A stretch of DNA of 64,000 nt, from the NCBI GenBank assembly GCA_963545205.1, contig CAUUHW010000006.1:105908-169907 (forward strand), given 5' to 3'. Positions 50,945-59,699 of this stretch are shown in pieces. The first letter of the stretch is position 1. Each line of letters starts with the position of its first letter. The position numbers were made by a program, and so were the translations under genes. This DNA is from CAUTYU01 sp963545205 (GTDB lineage Bacteria; Desulfobacterota; Desulfovibrionia; Desulfovibrionales; Desulfomicrobiaceae). A model generated the notes under the pieces. It was given only the letters and a program-made list of their open reading frames with translations, did not search any database and had not been told where the DNA came from.

Positions 50945-52861
50945 ATGTGCGGAATTATAGGTGTAGCGGGTTTTGAAAATATCCCGGTTGAGCGGCGTAT
51001 CCAGATGGTACGGTCCGGTATGGACAGTATGCGCCTGCGCGGACCTGATGAACAGGGACTGGTGCAGACCGGCGGGGCGGTCTTCGGGCATCGCCGTTTG
51101 TCTGTTATAGACGTGGAAGCAGGGCCGCAACCAATGGTTGACCGTGAAACAGGTTTGATACTGGTCTATAACGGGGAAATCTATAATTATCAAAAACTCC
51201 GGCACCAGCTTGTTACACTGGGGCATACCTTTCACACGCACACGGATACGGAAGTCCTGCTCAAAAGCTATATTGAGTGGGGAACAGACTGTCTCGCTGC
51301 CTTGCGCGGCATTTTCGCCTTTGCCGTGTATCATCCCAAAACGCACGAATTGTTTTTGGCCCGGGACCGGGTTGGCGTAAAACCGCTTTTTTATTCCTCT
51401 ACTCCAGAGGGCTGCGTTTTTGCCTCCACTCTTGCGGCCCTTTTTCGGTTTGAGTGGATTGACCGTAAAATCTGTTTGCCCGCGTTTTCGCATTACCTGA
51501 CAACTTCCCGTACCTTGCTTGGCGAGAAAACCCTGGTGGAAAACGTGTATGCCCTGCTGCCGGGGCAGTATGTTTTTGAAAAAGCCGGGCGCGAAATGGG
51601 GGCCAAACAGTACTGGAGTTTTCCGGTTGTCGCTCCGGCTGATAAGGCCCGTCCTGATTTTTCTCTGGCCCGTGAAACCGTGCGTGAACTTGTTGCTCAG
51701 GCCGTGGAAGAGCAGCTTGTCAGCGATGTCCCGCTTGGTGGTTTTTTGAGCGGCGGTCTTGATTCCTGCATCATTGCCTCGCTGGCCCGCGAATTTACGC
51801 GCGGCGGTTACAGCGCCTATAATGTCGGCTATGACCAGGCCGGATTTAACGAGTGGGAATTTGTTGACTTGGCCGCGCGTGAGCTTGGCGTCCCCTGCAC
51901 ATCGCTTAGCCTTGTTCCTGAAAGTTTCGCGCCTGTCTGGTACATGCTGATTCGTGAAAAAGGCCAACCTCTTTCCACGCCCAATGAAGTGCCGATTTTT
52001 GAGCTTTCACGGGCCTTAAAGCGGGATTTTACCGTGGCTTTAAGTGGAGAGGGCGCGGATGAAATATTTGGCGGTTATACCCTGGCCCAGTTCGCGGCCT
52101 TTGATTTTGACAGGGCCGGGCAACAACCTGCTGCGGACGTTTTGAGCGCCTTTGAGCAGGCGCTTGACCGCGCGTATGGCCGCCATTACTTTGATTCGCG
52201 TCTGGATCATCATTTTTTGATCAACTCCTGGATGCCATTTACCGAGAAAAAAAGATTTTTGCACCCGGATATCTGGAGTGCCCTACACTGTGACAGCGAG
52301 ATGCTGGCCGCTTACGCCCGGCTTTTTCAGTCACTTGAGAGCTGTTCGACATTTGATGCCTATATGCATGTCCATGCCCGTATCAATCTTGAGGGGCTTC
52401 TCAGCCGTGTTGATTCAAGTTCAATGGCGGCTTCTGTTGAGGCCCGTGTCCCTTTTACCGATCACCGGCTGGCTGAATATCTTTTTTCTTTGCCGGACGA
52501 TTACCGCATTGACTGGCGAACCCGGGAAGGAAAGAGCCTGGCTCAGGAGTTAAATGTCGCGGAGATTGTTGGTGCGGATTTGCTGGAAAGCAAGAAACTG
52601 CTTCGGCAGGCGTTCGCGGATCAGCTTCCCGAAACAGTTGTCAACCGTCCTAAAATGAGCTTTCCCGTGCCGTTTCTTGAGTGGTTTTCCGGTATCTGGA
52701 AAGACATGGCTGAGGAGGCGTTGCGCGGAGCGGATTTTTTGCAGCCGTGCGTCAGTGATGCCAAACTGGAACAGTTTCCACTGGGACAGTTTTCACCAAT
52801 GGCCCTTTGGCCGCTGGTCAATCTTGCCCTTTGGCAGCAGGAATGGGGGATGCGGATTTGA
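50945..52861 (+). CDS. asnB: asparagine synthase (glutamine-hydrolysing) family
   Basis: 638 residues. The N-terminal glutaminase domain begins with nucleophile Cys2 (MCGIIGVAGF) and has LRGPDEQG and VYNGEIYNY. The C-terminal synthetase has the ATP PP-loop SGGLDS (269-274) and ALSGEGADEIFGGY. It makes asparagine from aspartate. The length and the insert after residue 390 are typical of the larger AsnB type, some members of which amidate cell-envelope or peptide substrates instead, but no such pathway lies nearby. Followed by aqpZ. Confidence 0.93.
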   Translation: MCGIIGVAGFENIPVERRIQMVRSGMDSMRLRGPDEQGLVQTGGAVFGHRRLSVIDVEAGPQPMVDRETGLILVYNGEIYNYQKLRHQLVTLGHTFHTHTDTEVLLKSYIEWGTDCLAALRGIFAFAVYHPKTHELFLARDRVGVKPLFYSSTPEGCVFASTLAALFRFEWIDRKICLPAFSHYLTTSRTLLGEKTLVENVYALLPGQYVFEKAGREMGAKQYWSFPVVAPADKARPDFSLARETVRELVAQAVEEQLVSDVPLGGFLSGGLDSCIIASLAREFTRGGYSAYNVGYDQAGFNEWEFVDLAARELGVPCTSLSLVPESFAPVWYMLIREKGQPLSTPNEVPIFELSRALKRDFTVALSGEGADEIFGGYTLAQFAAFDFDRAGQQPAADVLSAFEQALDRAYGRHYFDSRLDHHFLINSWMPFTEKKRFLHPDIWSALHCDSEMLAAYARLFQSLESCSTFDAYMHVHARINLEGLLSRVDSSSMAASVEARVPFTDHRLAEYLFSLPDDYRIDWRTREGKSLAQELNVAEIVGADLLESKKLLRQAFADQLPETVVNRPKMSFPVPFLEWFSGIWKDMAEEALRGADFLQPCVSDAKLEQFPLGQFSPMALWPLVNLALWQQEWGMRI

Positions 52862-52983
52862 AGAAAAAGAGGCGGGCGAGTTTTGAGCTACGATATAGAA
52901 AAAGAGGTTTGTTTGGCGCGTTATACCTGGGGATACTGCTGAAATGCGCTGCTGTGTATTCTTCAATTTTTAGGGGGTATTCT

Positions 52984-53667
52984 ATGAAAAAGTATGTTGC
53001 TGAATTTTTTGGAACATTCTGGCTGGTTTTTGGTGGTTGCGGCAGTACTCTTTTTGCGGCCGCCTTTCCCGGAGTCGGCATCGGTTTGCTTGGCGTGTCC
53101 CTGGCTTTTGGACTGACCGTGCTGACCATGGCCTTTGCTATCGGGCACATTTCCGGTTGCCATCTGAATCCGGCGGTTTCTTTCGGCCTGCTTCTGGGCG
53201 GGCGTTTTTCCAGAAGAGAATTTCTGCCCTATGTTCTGGCCCAGGTGCTGGGCGGAATCGCGGCCGGCGGCGTGTTGTATCTTATTGCTACTGGCCGGGC
53301 CGGTTTTGACGTAAGTGCCGGTTTTGCTTCAAATGGCTACGGAGCGCATTCTCCCGGGGGCTACAGTCTGTTTGCCGGATTTTTGACCGAGGCTGTTATG
53401 ACCATGATGTTTTTGCTGGTCATTCTTGGAGCAACTGATGAGCGGGCTCCAAAAGGGTTTGCTCCGATTGCCATTGGTCTTTGTCTGACACTTATTCATC
53501 TGGTCAGTATTCCGGTCACCAATACCTCTGTGAATCCTGCGCGCAGCACGGGTGTCGCCATTTACGTCGGGGGCTGGGCCATTGTTCAGCTTTGGCTTTT
53601 CTGGGTGGCCCCGTTTGTCGGAGCTGTTCTGGGAGCTGTGGTCTATCGTTTTATTGGCCAGAAATAA
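52984..53667 (+). CDS. aqpZ: aquaporin Z
   Basis: 227-residue MIP-family channel with six TM segments and two NPA motifs (62-64 in GCHLNPAVSFG, 184-186 in SVNPARSTG). The arginine after the second NPA and the short loops fit water-selective AqpZ rather than GlpF. ATG 52984 has AGGGGG upstream. The longer frame to 52807 overlaps asnB and is not used. Confidence 0.95.
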   Translation: MKKYVAEFFGTFWLVFGGCGSTLFAAAFPGVGIGLLGVSLAFGLTVLTMAFAIGHISGCHLNPAVSFGLLLGGRFSRREFLPYVLAQVLGGIAAGGVLYLIATGRAGFDVSAGFASNGYGAHSPGGYSLFAGFLTEAVMTMMFLLVILGATDERAPKGFAPIAIGLCLTLIHLVSIPVTNTSVNPARSTGVAIYVGGWAIVQLWLFWVAPFVGAVLGAVVYRFIGQK

Positions 53668-53720
53668 ACAAAATAAGATGTTCTTTGGGAGGCGAGGGAA
53701 TGTGTTGAGGTTGTATAAGA

Positions 53721-54593
53721 ATGAAAAATAACAGGCAAAAGAGGTCAATCGTTTTTCACGTTTCCGCGGGGAGCTATAACCGGTACCGGCGGGGAGAGAA
53801 AACATACGAATGGTTGAAGCGGGAATATAAAGAGCGCTATAACATCCTGCTGAAAAACAGTGAGCAGATAGAAGGTATCCGCAAGTGCGGCTTGCTTGTT
53901 CTGGAATTGCTGGATGGTGTGGAGCAGCTTATTCGTCCTGGTTTGGCTCTGGCCGAAATCAATTCATTTATTCATGAAAAAACCCTGGCCGCCGGAGCGG
54001 TTCCCGCTCCTCTGAACTACCAGGGTTTTCCCAAAAGCGTTTGCGTCTCAATCAATGATGTTGTGTGTCACGGTATCCCTGACAAACAGGTGCTTCAGGA
54101 CGGCGATATCGTCAATGTTGATGTGACGCCAATCCTGAACGGATATTACGCTGACGCCAATAAAACCTTTCTGGTGGGAAATGCCGGACCAGACGCCAAA
54201 AAAATCGTGTCTGTTGCCGCCCAAAGTCTTTCCCGCGCTCTTGATGTTGTGGGGCCGGGAGCAACACTCGGTGATATTGGTCATGCCATTCAGAGCTACG
54301 CCGAAGGGCAGGGCTGTTCTGTTGTCAGAGAATTTGTCGGGCATGGGGTTGGGCTTGATTTTCATGAACCGCCACATGTAGCCCATTTCGGATTGCCGGG
54401 CAGGGGACTGACCCTGGTTCCCGGCATGGTGTTTACCATTGAGCCGATGGTGAATATCGGACGAAAAGAAGTGCGTATCTTGGGCGATAAGTGGACGGCT
54501 GTAACTGCGGACGGTTCTTTGTCCGCCCAGTTTGAACAAACTCTGGTGATAACCGAAGATGGCTGGGAGAGTTTGACTCCGTTTACGCTTTAG
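53721..54593 (+). CDS. map: type I methionine aminopeptidase
   Basis: 290 residues. The first ~45 (VFHVSAGSYNRYRRGEKTYEWLKREYK) are an extension before the usual start near SEQIEGIRKCG. Catalytic residues are in VNVDVTPILNGYYADANKTF (two Asp), VGHGVGLDFHEPP (His), FTIEPM (Glu) and QFEQTLVIT (Glu). It removes initiator methionine from new proteins. GAGG lies ahead of ATG 53721. I recall similarly extended Map proteins in related bacteria, so the start is probably right. Confidence 0.93.
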   Translation: MKNNRQKRSIVFHVSAGSYNRYRRGEKTYEWLKREYKERYNILLKNSEQIEGIRKCGLLVLELLDGVEQLIRPGLALAEINSFIHEKTLAAGAVPAPLNYQGFPKSVCVSINDVVCHGIPDKQVLQDGDIVNVDVTPILNGYYADANKTFLVGNAGPDAKKIVSVAAQSLSRALDVVGPGATLGDIGHAIQSYAEGQGCSVVREFVGHGVGLDFHEPPHVAHFGLPGRGLTLVPGMVFTIEPMVNIGRKEVRILGDKWTAVTADGSLSAQFEQTLVITEDGWESLTPFTL

Positions 54594-54666
54594 TCGTCTT
54601 GTGTATAACACTCAGGACAGAAGTGGATTATTGACAGGCTGGAAAATAACGCCTTGGCGTTTGAGG

Positions 54667-55896
54667 CTAATTGAGAAAAATGTCTGCGATTTCCTGTACC
54701 CGTTTTGGGGCTGAAACAGCCATCTCTTCCAGTACCGCCGGATCAAGATTTAAGATTGCCCAGCCTTTTTCACTGAGAGTCGGCATGATGGCAACTCCTG
54801 AGGATGGATAGCCGATGACCATTGCCATCGCATTTGCCAGATTTAACATGGAAGAAAATTCAGGAAAAGGACTGCTGTCCGGAGCATACTGAAAGTGAAG
54901 GGCTTCGGCCAGTGTTTCAGGTAAGTGCCATTTTTTCAGCAGGCTGGAGGCAATCATGGCATGGTCATAGCCAAAGATAAGTTGTTCCGCTTCATTGATG
55001 GGAATCCGGTTGGAGCGGGAAAACAGGATGGCTTCTATGCTGGCCTGCGGCAGGTTTTTGAACATGATCAGTCTGCCTATTTCGTGCAGTATTCCGCCGA
55101 CAAAAGCCGTTTCCGGTTTTAGTTCTTTTGCCCCTGAACAGGTTTCCGCGAGTTGGGAAGTGAGCACGCCGCAGGCAATGGAATGAAACCAGAAGGTCTT
55201 CATGTTTGCCAGATCGCCGGGTATGGTGGCAAATGTTTTTATGGCGGAGATTCCAAGAGCCAGTGTTGTGAGTTCGTTTGTTCCGATAACACTAACCGCG
55301 CGTTGAATAGAGTCTATCCTACTGGTAAGTCCATAAAAAGGACTATTGACCAGGCGCAGGAGCTTGGCTGTCAGTGTTGTGTCCTTGCTGATGACTTCCG
55401 CGACTTTTTGGGCCGAACTTAAAGGAGAATCAAGTACGTGTTTTATCCGGAAATAGATGGAGCTGAATGAGGACATCTGGACTTCATGCTCGATCAGGCT
55501 TTCCAGATTCCCCTCTCCTTTCAGAAAAATGTCGTCCCGAACGCTTCCCAAGTCGTAATTGCTGTCAATATCGGTTGGTTCCCAGCCTAGAGCAATTTTT
55601 TGGGTGATCGTATTCAGGTAAATATGATAAAGAGTCTTGTTGGCCGGAAAATGGAGATTGGTGGATTCAAAAATTGGTTGAAGATATTTTTCGCCGGCTA
55701 GGATATGTTCTTCCGTGACGCAGGCTCCTTCATCTGCTGCGCCGACTTCCACGTACTCGATTTCCCAGTGCTGCAGGCGTGTTATCAGCTCCTGACTTAA
55801 AAGCATACCCTTGCGGGCCAGAATCCTTCCTTTCTGGTCGAGTACATCTGTTGCCAGCTGCATTTCCGGCTGTGCCTGGGTTATCTCTACCTTCAC
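54667..55896 (-). CDS. HDOD-domain signalling protein
   Basis: 409 residues. The N-terminal ~130 residues (GRILARKGMLLSQELITRL) resemble the small domain seen before HD-GYP/HDOD modules. The HDOD domain spans about 140-330: LIEHEVQMSSFSSIYFRIKHVL, TAKLLRLVNSPFYGL, SIQRAVSVIGTNELTTLAL and GGILHEIGRLIMFKNLP. HDOD proteins are catalytically inactive relatives of HD-GYP phosphodiesterases and act in signalling. The partner is unknown. It is convergent with map. Confidence 0.9.
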   Translation of the reverse strand: MKVEITQAQPEMQLATDVLDQKGRILARKGMLLSQELITRLQHWEIEYVEVGAADEGACVTEEHILAGEKYLQPIFESTNLHFPANKTLYHIYLNTITQKIALGWEPTDIDSNYDLGSVRDDIFLKGEGNLESLIEHEVQMSSFSSIYFRIKHVLDSPLSSAQKVAEVISKDTTLTAKLLRLVNSPFYGLTSRIDSIQRAVSVIGTNELTTLALGISAIKTFATIPGDLANMKTFWFHSIACGVLTSQLAETCSGAKELKPETAFVGGILHEIGRLIMFKNLPQASIEAILFSRSNRIPINEAEQLIFGYDHAMIASSLLKKWHLPETLAEALHFQYAPDSSPFPEFSSMLNLANAMAMVIGYPSSGVAIMPTLSEKGWAILNLDPAVLEEMAVSAPKRVQEIADIFLN

Positions 55897-56278
55897 TTTT
55901 GCTCTCCACTCTCTTTCAATTTTTTAGAAAAATACTTCCAAAAAAGAAAATACACCATGTAGATATCTGCCCCCAAATTCCCCTGAGATTTATTGTGCCT
56001 GTTTGAAATTCAAGGCTCTGGCAGAAGACCTGTATGTTCAGCTGATTCAGCCTTCCGGAAGCGTTAGGGGGACAGAAAAATTGATAAAAGACAAGGCATC
56101 ATAGGCTAATTTCGCATGAAAGACAAGACCGTATTCGTGTGCTTTACAAATTGTGGCTGGCGAAATAACTTATCTTCCTTTATTCTGTTATCGTTGTTTG
56201 AGCGCTGCTGGACTGTAAATTTTTTCGGGAAGAGAACAGGAGGGTTGCTTATTAGTTGCGACTAACTTTTTGTATTGC
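55897..56278. other. intergenic region upstream of rnf operon
   Basis: About 380 bases with no recognisable gene, separating the divergent HDOD and rnf genes. It includes the imperfect dyad TTAGT-tgcg-ACTAA (56252-56265) just upstream of the predicted rnf promoter, a possible regulator site. Confidence 0.4.
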
Positions 56279-56307
56279 TTGACAAAAAAAAGAGAAGAGA
56301 AGATATA
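56279..56307 (+). promoter_or_regulatory. rnf operon promoter
   Basis: Consensus TTGACA (56279-56284), then 17 bases to GATATA (56302-56307), or 19 bases to TATAAA (56304-56309). The first start codon is about 120 bases downstream. Confidence 0.5.
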
Positions 56308-56426
56308 AAACGTTTGCTGTAGGTTGTTTTATCAATGTGGTAGAGCCTTTTGGCCTGAAATGAAGTCTTTTGGTCTTCCGGGCGTCTTGAAGTTGACGAA
56401 CTCTTTTGTTTTGGAGGTGGGTGGCA

Positions 56427-56933
56427 TTGGACGGGCAGCAGAAAGCATTACGCATTGTCGCGATTGGTTTGCTATTGATGGGGCTTGGCGGCTATCTCTG
56501 GCCTTCTTCGGCGGAAGAAATGCCGGTCAGAATTCTTTTGAAAAATAAAGGAGGCGACCTTGCTTTTTCGCATCTGACCCATTCCATTAAATACGATATT
56601 CCCTGCAAGGAATGTCATCACGAAGGAGGCGACCTGAGTCGTGCCCTTAAATGCGGAGTTTGTCATCCTGCTTCCTACTCTCCTGAATTCAGGGTCGAGC
56701 ACCAAAAATGGTTTCCTGAAAAATGGCAATGCCTGCGTTGTCACCATGATGAAGACCTGGACACACCGGGCAATGAATATCAAAATTGTATGAATTGTCA
56801 TGAGGACTCCGCTCCTGAGGATCTGGTTCCAACCCGTACCGCAGCATTTCATCAAAAGTGCATGGGCTGTCATGAAGAGCGGGGTACCGGGCCTTTTGGT
56901 GAAAAGGAGTGCAAAAAATGTCATGTCAGGTAA
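56427..56933 (+). CDS. hexaheme c-type cytochrome of the rnf operon
   Basis: 168 residues. An N-terminal signal or anchor (ALRIVAIGLLLMGLGGYLW) is followed by six CxxCH heme sites: CKECH, CGVCH, CLRCH, CMNCH, CMGCH and CKKCH. Upstream histidines (FSHLTHS, FHQK) would be distal ligands, as in class III (c3/c7) cytochromes. It lies in the periplasm or is membrane-tethered, and it precedes rnfC, as in other Desulfovibrio rnf loci where a multiheme cytochrome is linked to Rnf. TTG 56427 is chosen, 9 bases after GGAGG. GTG 56421 is too close. Its 3' end overlaps rnfC by 16 bases. Confidence 0.92.
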   Translation: MDGQQKALRIVAIGLLLMGLGGYLWPSSAEEMPVRILLKNKGGDLAFSHLTHSIKYDIPCKECHHEGGDLSRALKCGVCHPASYSPEFRVEHQKWFPEKWQCLRCHHDEDLDTPGNEYQNCMNCHEDSAPEDLVPTRTAAFHQKCMGCHEERGTGPFGEKECKKCHVR

Positions 56934-58084
56934 AAAAGATGCAAAACCGTTTTCTCGCTCTTGAACAGACTCCGCAGGAAGATATTGTTGAGCTTGATCT
57001 GCCGCAGGAAGTGCATCTTGCTTTGCGCCGGGGCTGGAACGTGCAGACCCAAAAAGGCGAGAGCGTTTTGCGCGGACAGGTGCTTGCCGCGCCGCCGGTA
57101 CAGGGATTACCGCATCTGGTTGCTCCTGTGGCCGGAAAAGTGCAGGTTGTCGCGCCGGATTTTATTGAGATAAAAACCAGTAAGGAGAACGAGTGCATTG
57201 AACCGGTTGATATAAAGAGTCTGGAGAAAGAAGAACTGCTTGTTCAACTTTCTCTTTTTGGTTTTGATACCAGGCCGCTTTTGCCAGCAAGCACCCTTGT
57301 TTTGAACGGGCTTGAGCCGGAACCCGCGATTTGCGTGCATGGCCAGCTCCTGCGCGATGAAAAAAAAATACTTGCCTCCGGTCTTGAGCTGCTTAAAAAG
57401 ATTGTTTGTCCGTCATCTGTTCTTTTGACCTTGCCCAAAAACAGTGATGACTGTCTTGATGGGTGCGAAACATTTTTTTGCAACCCTGTATATCCGGCCT
57501 GCATAGATGAACTTGTGCGGGCGGCAGTTTGTAATAGGCTTGGCGTATCGGATGCCGCTGTCCTGCCTTTGGCCCGTTTGTACGTGCTGGGCCAGATTGC
57601 TGAGACCGGGCTCCCCTGTAGCCGGGCTGTTTTGACCATTGCTTCCAGAAATTATCGTCTTGTGACGGGCACGCCTGTCAGGGAGGCCCTGGAAGCCGCA
57701 GGAGTTCGGGTTTATCCGGCAGATCAGGTTGTGCTTGGCGGCCCTTTTCGGGGTCAGTGCGTTTTTAGTCCTGCTCAGGGAATAAGGCCTGATGATCTGG
57801 CGCTTACCGTTGTCCGCCGGGAAGCCTTTCCCGCCACGCAGGACGTGGCCTGTCTGAATTGCGGAGAATGCGTTCTTGTCTGTCCGGTCGGGCTTATGCC
57901 AAATATGCTCAGCCGGTACGCGCAGTACAATCTGTTTGAAAAGACTGTGGGATATGCTGTTCATTCCTGCATTGAATGCGGCATGTGTTCCTATTCCTGT
58001 ATATTGCAGCGTCCTGTACTGCAATATATCCGATTGGCAAAGGCTGAACTGTGCAAGGCGGACCTGCCTTCGTTTTCCGGTTAG
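56918..58084 (+). CDS. rnfC: Rnf complex subunit RnfC
   Basis: 388 residues, shorter than the ~440-residue average. The cytosolic subunit binds NADH/FMN and two [4Fe-4S] clusters. Central NAD/FMN domain: ICVHGQLLRDEKKILASG, LPLARLYVLGQIAETGLPCS, VLGGPFRGQCVF. C-terminal clusters: CLNCGECVLVCPVGLMPNM and CIECGMCSYSC, the second followed by Ile where CP is usual. The N-terminal barrel-sandwich lacks the common GGIHP start. ATG 56918 has AAGGAG 8 bases before it, inside the cytochrome gene. Confidence 0.93.
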   Translation: MSCQVKKMQNRFLALEQTPQEDIVELDLPQEVHLALRRGWNVQTQKGESVLRGQVLAAPPVQGLPHLVAPVAGKVQVVAPDFIEIKTSKENECIEPVDIKSLEKEELLVQLSLFGFDTRPLLPASTLVLNGLEPEPAICVHGQLLRDEKKILASGLELLKKIVCPSSVLLTLPKNSDDCLDGCETFFCNPVYPACIDELVRAAVCNRLGVSDAAVLPLARLYVLGQIAETGLPCSRAVLTIASRNYRLVTGTPVREALEAAGVRVYPADQVVLGGPFRGQCVFSPAQGIRPDDLALTVVRREAFPATQDVACLNCGECVLVCPVGLMPNMLSRYAQYNLFEKTVGYAVHSCIECGMCSYSCILQRPVLQYIRLAKAELCKADLPSFSG

Positions 58085-58127
58085 AACGAGCAGGCTGTGA
58101 AGTATTTTTGCGTGGAGAAGGACTGAT

Positions 58128-59111
58128 ATGGCACGACAAATAATAAAAAATCTTTCTGATGTAGCTTCCCTGCTTACGGTCTCGCCGTCTCCTGCCTGGA
58201 GAACACAAAGAACAGCCCAGGACACAATACAGGCAATGCTGCTTTCGCTGGTTCCTGTTTTTTTGCTGGGCATTATCCATTTCGGCCTTGGCACGATACG
58301 GGTGACTGCCCTGAGCGCCGGTGTAGCCCTGGCTACTTGGCTTGTCTGTGAAAAAATAACAAAGCGTACCCATCCACTTGGAGGCCATTACGCTGTGCTT
58401 ACTGGTGTTCTTTTCGCCTTTTTACTTCCGGCTTCGGCTCCTTGGTGGCTGACCAGTGTTGGTGCCGCATGCAGTATTATTCTTGGTTCGGTTGTCTTTG
58501 GCGGAATCGGCAGTAATCCTCTTTGCGCTCCCCTTGTTGGCTGGGCTATCTGCAAGATTTCCTGGCCTGATTTTATGGATATTGACCTTTCCATGCTGGA
58601 TACAACCCTGAGTTCTCCTTTAAGTCAGATAAAATATACCGGTCTTCCTGTTGCAGGAGATATTTCCTTTTGGGGGCTGTTCTTGGGAGAACAGCTGGGC
58701 GGTCTTGGCGCTGTGCAGATTATTGCTGTTCTTGGTGCTGGAATATTTTTGCTTGTGCGGGGTTATATCCGTCTTTTTGCTCCCCTGGCCTTTTTGGCCG
58801 GGGTTGCCGGAGCTTCGCTCGTTTACTGGTTGATTGACAGCAGTTATCCCGGCCCGGTTTTTCATCTGCTGGCCGGGCATGTCCTGTTTGCCGCTTTTTT
58901 TCTGGTCACAGACTGGGGTTCTTCTCCTGTTGGGAAATTGCCGCTTGTACTGTTCGGGCTGATTGCCGGCGTGCTGGTCATTGTTATCCGTACCTATGGC
59001 GCGTACCCTGATGGAGTCGCCTTTGCTGTTTTGCTGGCCAATCTTCTGACTCCTCTTCTTGATACATTACGTCCCAAATCTTTGCCGGTCGGCGCGGGGA
59101 GAAAGGCATGA
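58128..59111 (+). CDS. rnfD: Rnf complex subunit RnfD
   Basis: 327-residue integral membrane subunit with about nine hydrophobic segments, related to NqrB. It has VSPSPAWRTQRTAQDTIQ at the N-terminus and GHYAVLTGVLFAFLLPASAP. RnfD usually carries covalent FMN on Thr in an S-x-A-T-P-L motif. Here the corresponding region reads DTTLSSPLSQ, so Ser occupies the acceptor position. C-terminal TDWGSSPVG, YGAYPDGVAFAVLLAN and TPLLD fit the family. It overlaps rnfG by 4 bases. Confidence 0.94.
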   Translation: MARQIIKNLSDVASLLTVSPSPAWRTQRTAQDTIQAMLLSLVPVFLLGIIHFGLGTIRVTALSAGVALATWLVCEKITKRTHPLGGHYAVLTGVLFAFLLPASAPWWLTSVGAACSIILGSVVFGGIGSNPLCAPLVGWAICKISWPDFMDIDLSMLDTTLSSPLSQIKYTGLPVAGDISFWGLFLGEQLGGLGAVQIIAVLGAGIFLLVRGYIRLFAPLAFLAGVAGASLVYWLIDSSYPGPVFHLLAGHVLFAAFFLVTDWGSSPVGKLPLVLFGLIAGVLVIVIRTYGAYPDGVAFAVLLANLLTPLLDTLRPKSLPVGAGRKA

Positions 59112-59689
59112 AAGAAATCCTTCACATGGTTGTGGTGCTTTCAGTCATTTGTTCTGTTTCGGGTGTGGTGCTGGCCTCTTTGAAACAGGGAACGCGGGCT
59201 GAGATTGAAAATCAGGTTTTGACTTACGTGCAGGGGCCGTCTTTGAAAAATGTTTTTGCTGAGGCTCAAAATGATCCGATTGCTGAGCGCAAGGTTTTTT
59301 CTTTTGACGACAGGAAGGTAACTGTTTTTCCTGTCTTGCGGGACGGCAAACTTGTTGGGGTAGCCATCGAAGCCTATGGCAATGGCTACGGCGGACCTCT
59401 TGGGGTCATGGTCGGATTCGACCTTGAAAAGGACAGGCTGGCCGGAATCGGCATGACCACAATGAGTGAAACACCCGGTCTTGGCACGCAGATTACTGAA
59501 CCCCGTTTTACAGCACAGTTTACAGGGCATGTCCTGAAGGATGGTTTGGCCCTGAAAAGTAAGGGCGGAGATATTGATGGGATTGCCGGCGCTTCGTATT
59601 CATGTACAGGTGCAGTAGAAGCCGTGCGAAATGCGGTTGCGTTGTATTTGGAACTGGAAGAACAGATTTCAGCCGCCTGGCCTGGCTGA
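59108..59689 (+). CDS. rnfG: Rnf complex subunit RnfG
   Basis: 193-residue subunit with an N-terminal TM (HMVVVLSVICSVSGVVLASL) and a periplasmic FMN-binding domain: GYGGPLGVMVGFDLEKDRLAGIG and SETPGLGTQITEPRF. The usual flavinylation motif (S/T)GA(T/S) appears as GIAGASYS, so the first position is Ala and the acceptor is Ser. The flavin would be added by ApbE, which is not in the window. Confidence 0.94.
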   Translation: MKEILHMVVVLSVICSVSGVVLASLKQGTRAEIENQVLTYVQGPSLKNVFAEAQNDPIAERKVFSFDDRKVTVFPVLRDGKLVGVAIEAYGNGYGGPLGVMVGFDLEKDRLAGIGMTTMSETPGLGTQITEPRFTAQFTGHVLKDGLALKSKGGDIDGIAGASYSCTGAVEAVRNAVALYLELEEQISAAWPG

Positions 59690-59699
59690 TGGGGGAATC

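Noticed and set aside
50927..51967. 346-codon open frame on the minus strand
   Set aside because: Antisense to asnB.
54648..54661. Possible terminator AACGCC-tt-GGCGTT between map and the HDOD gene
   Set aside because: Loop of two bases and no T run; may be chance.
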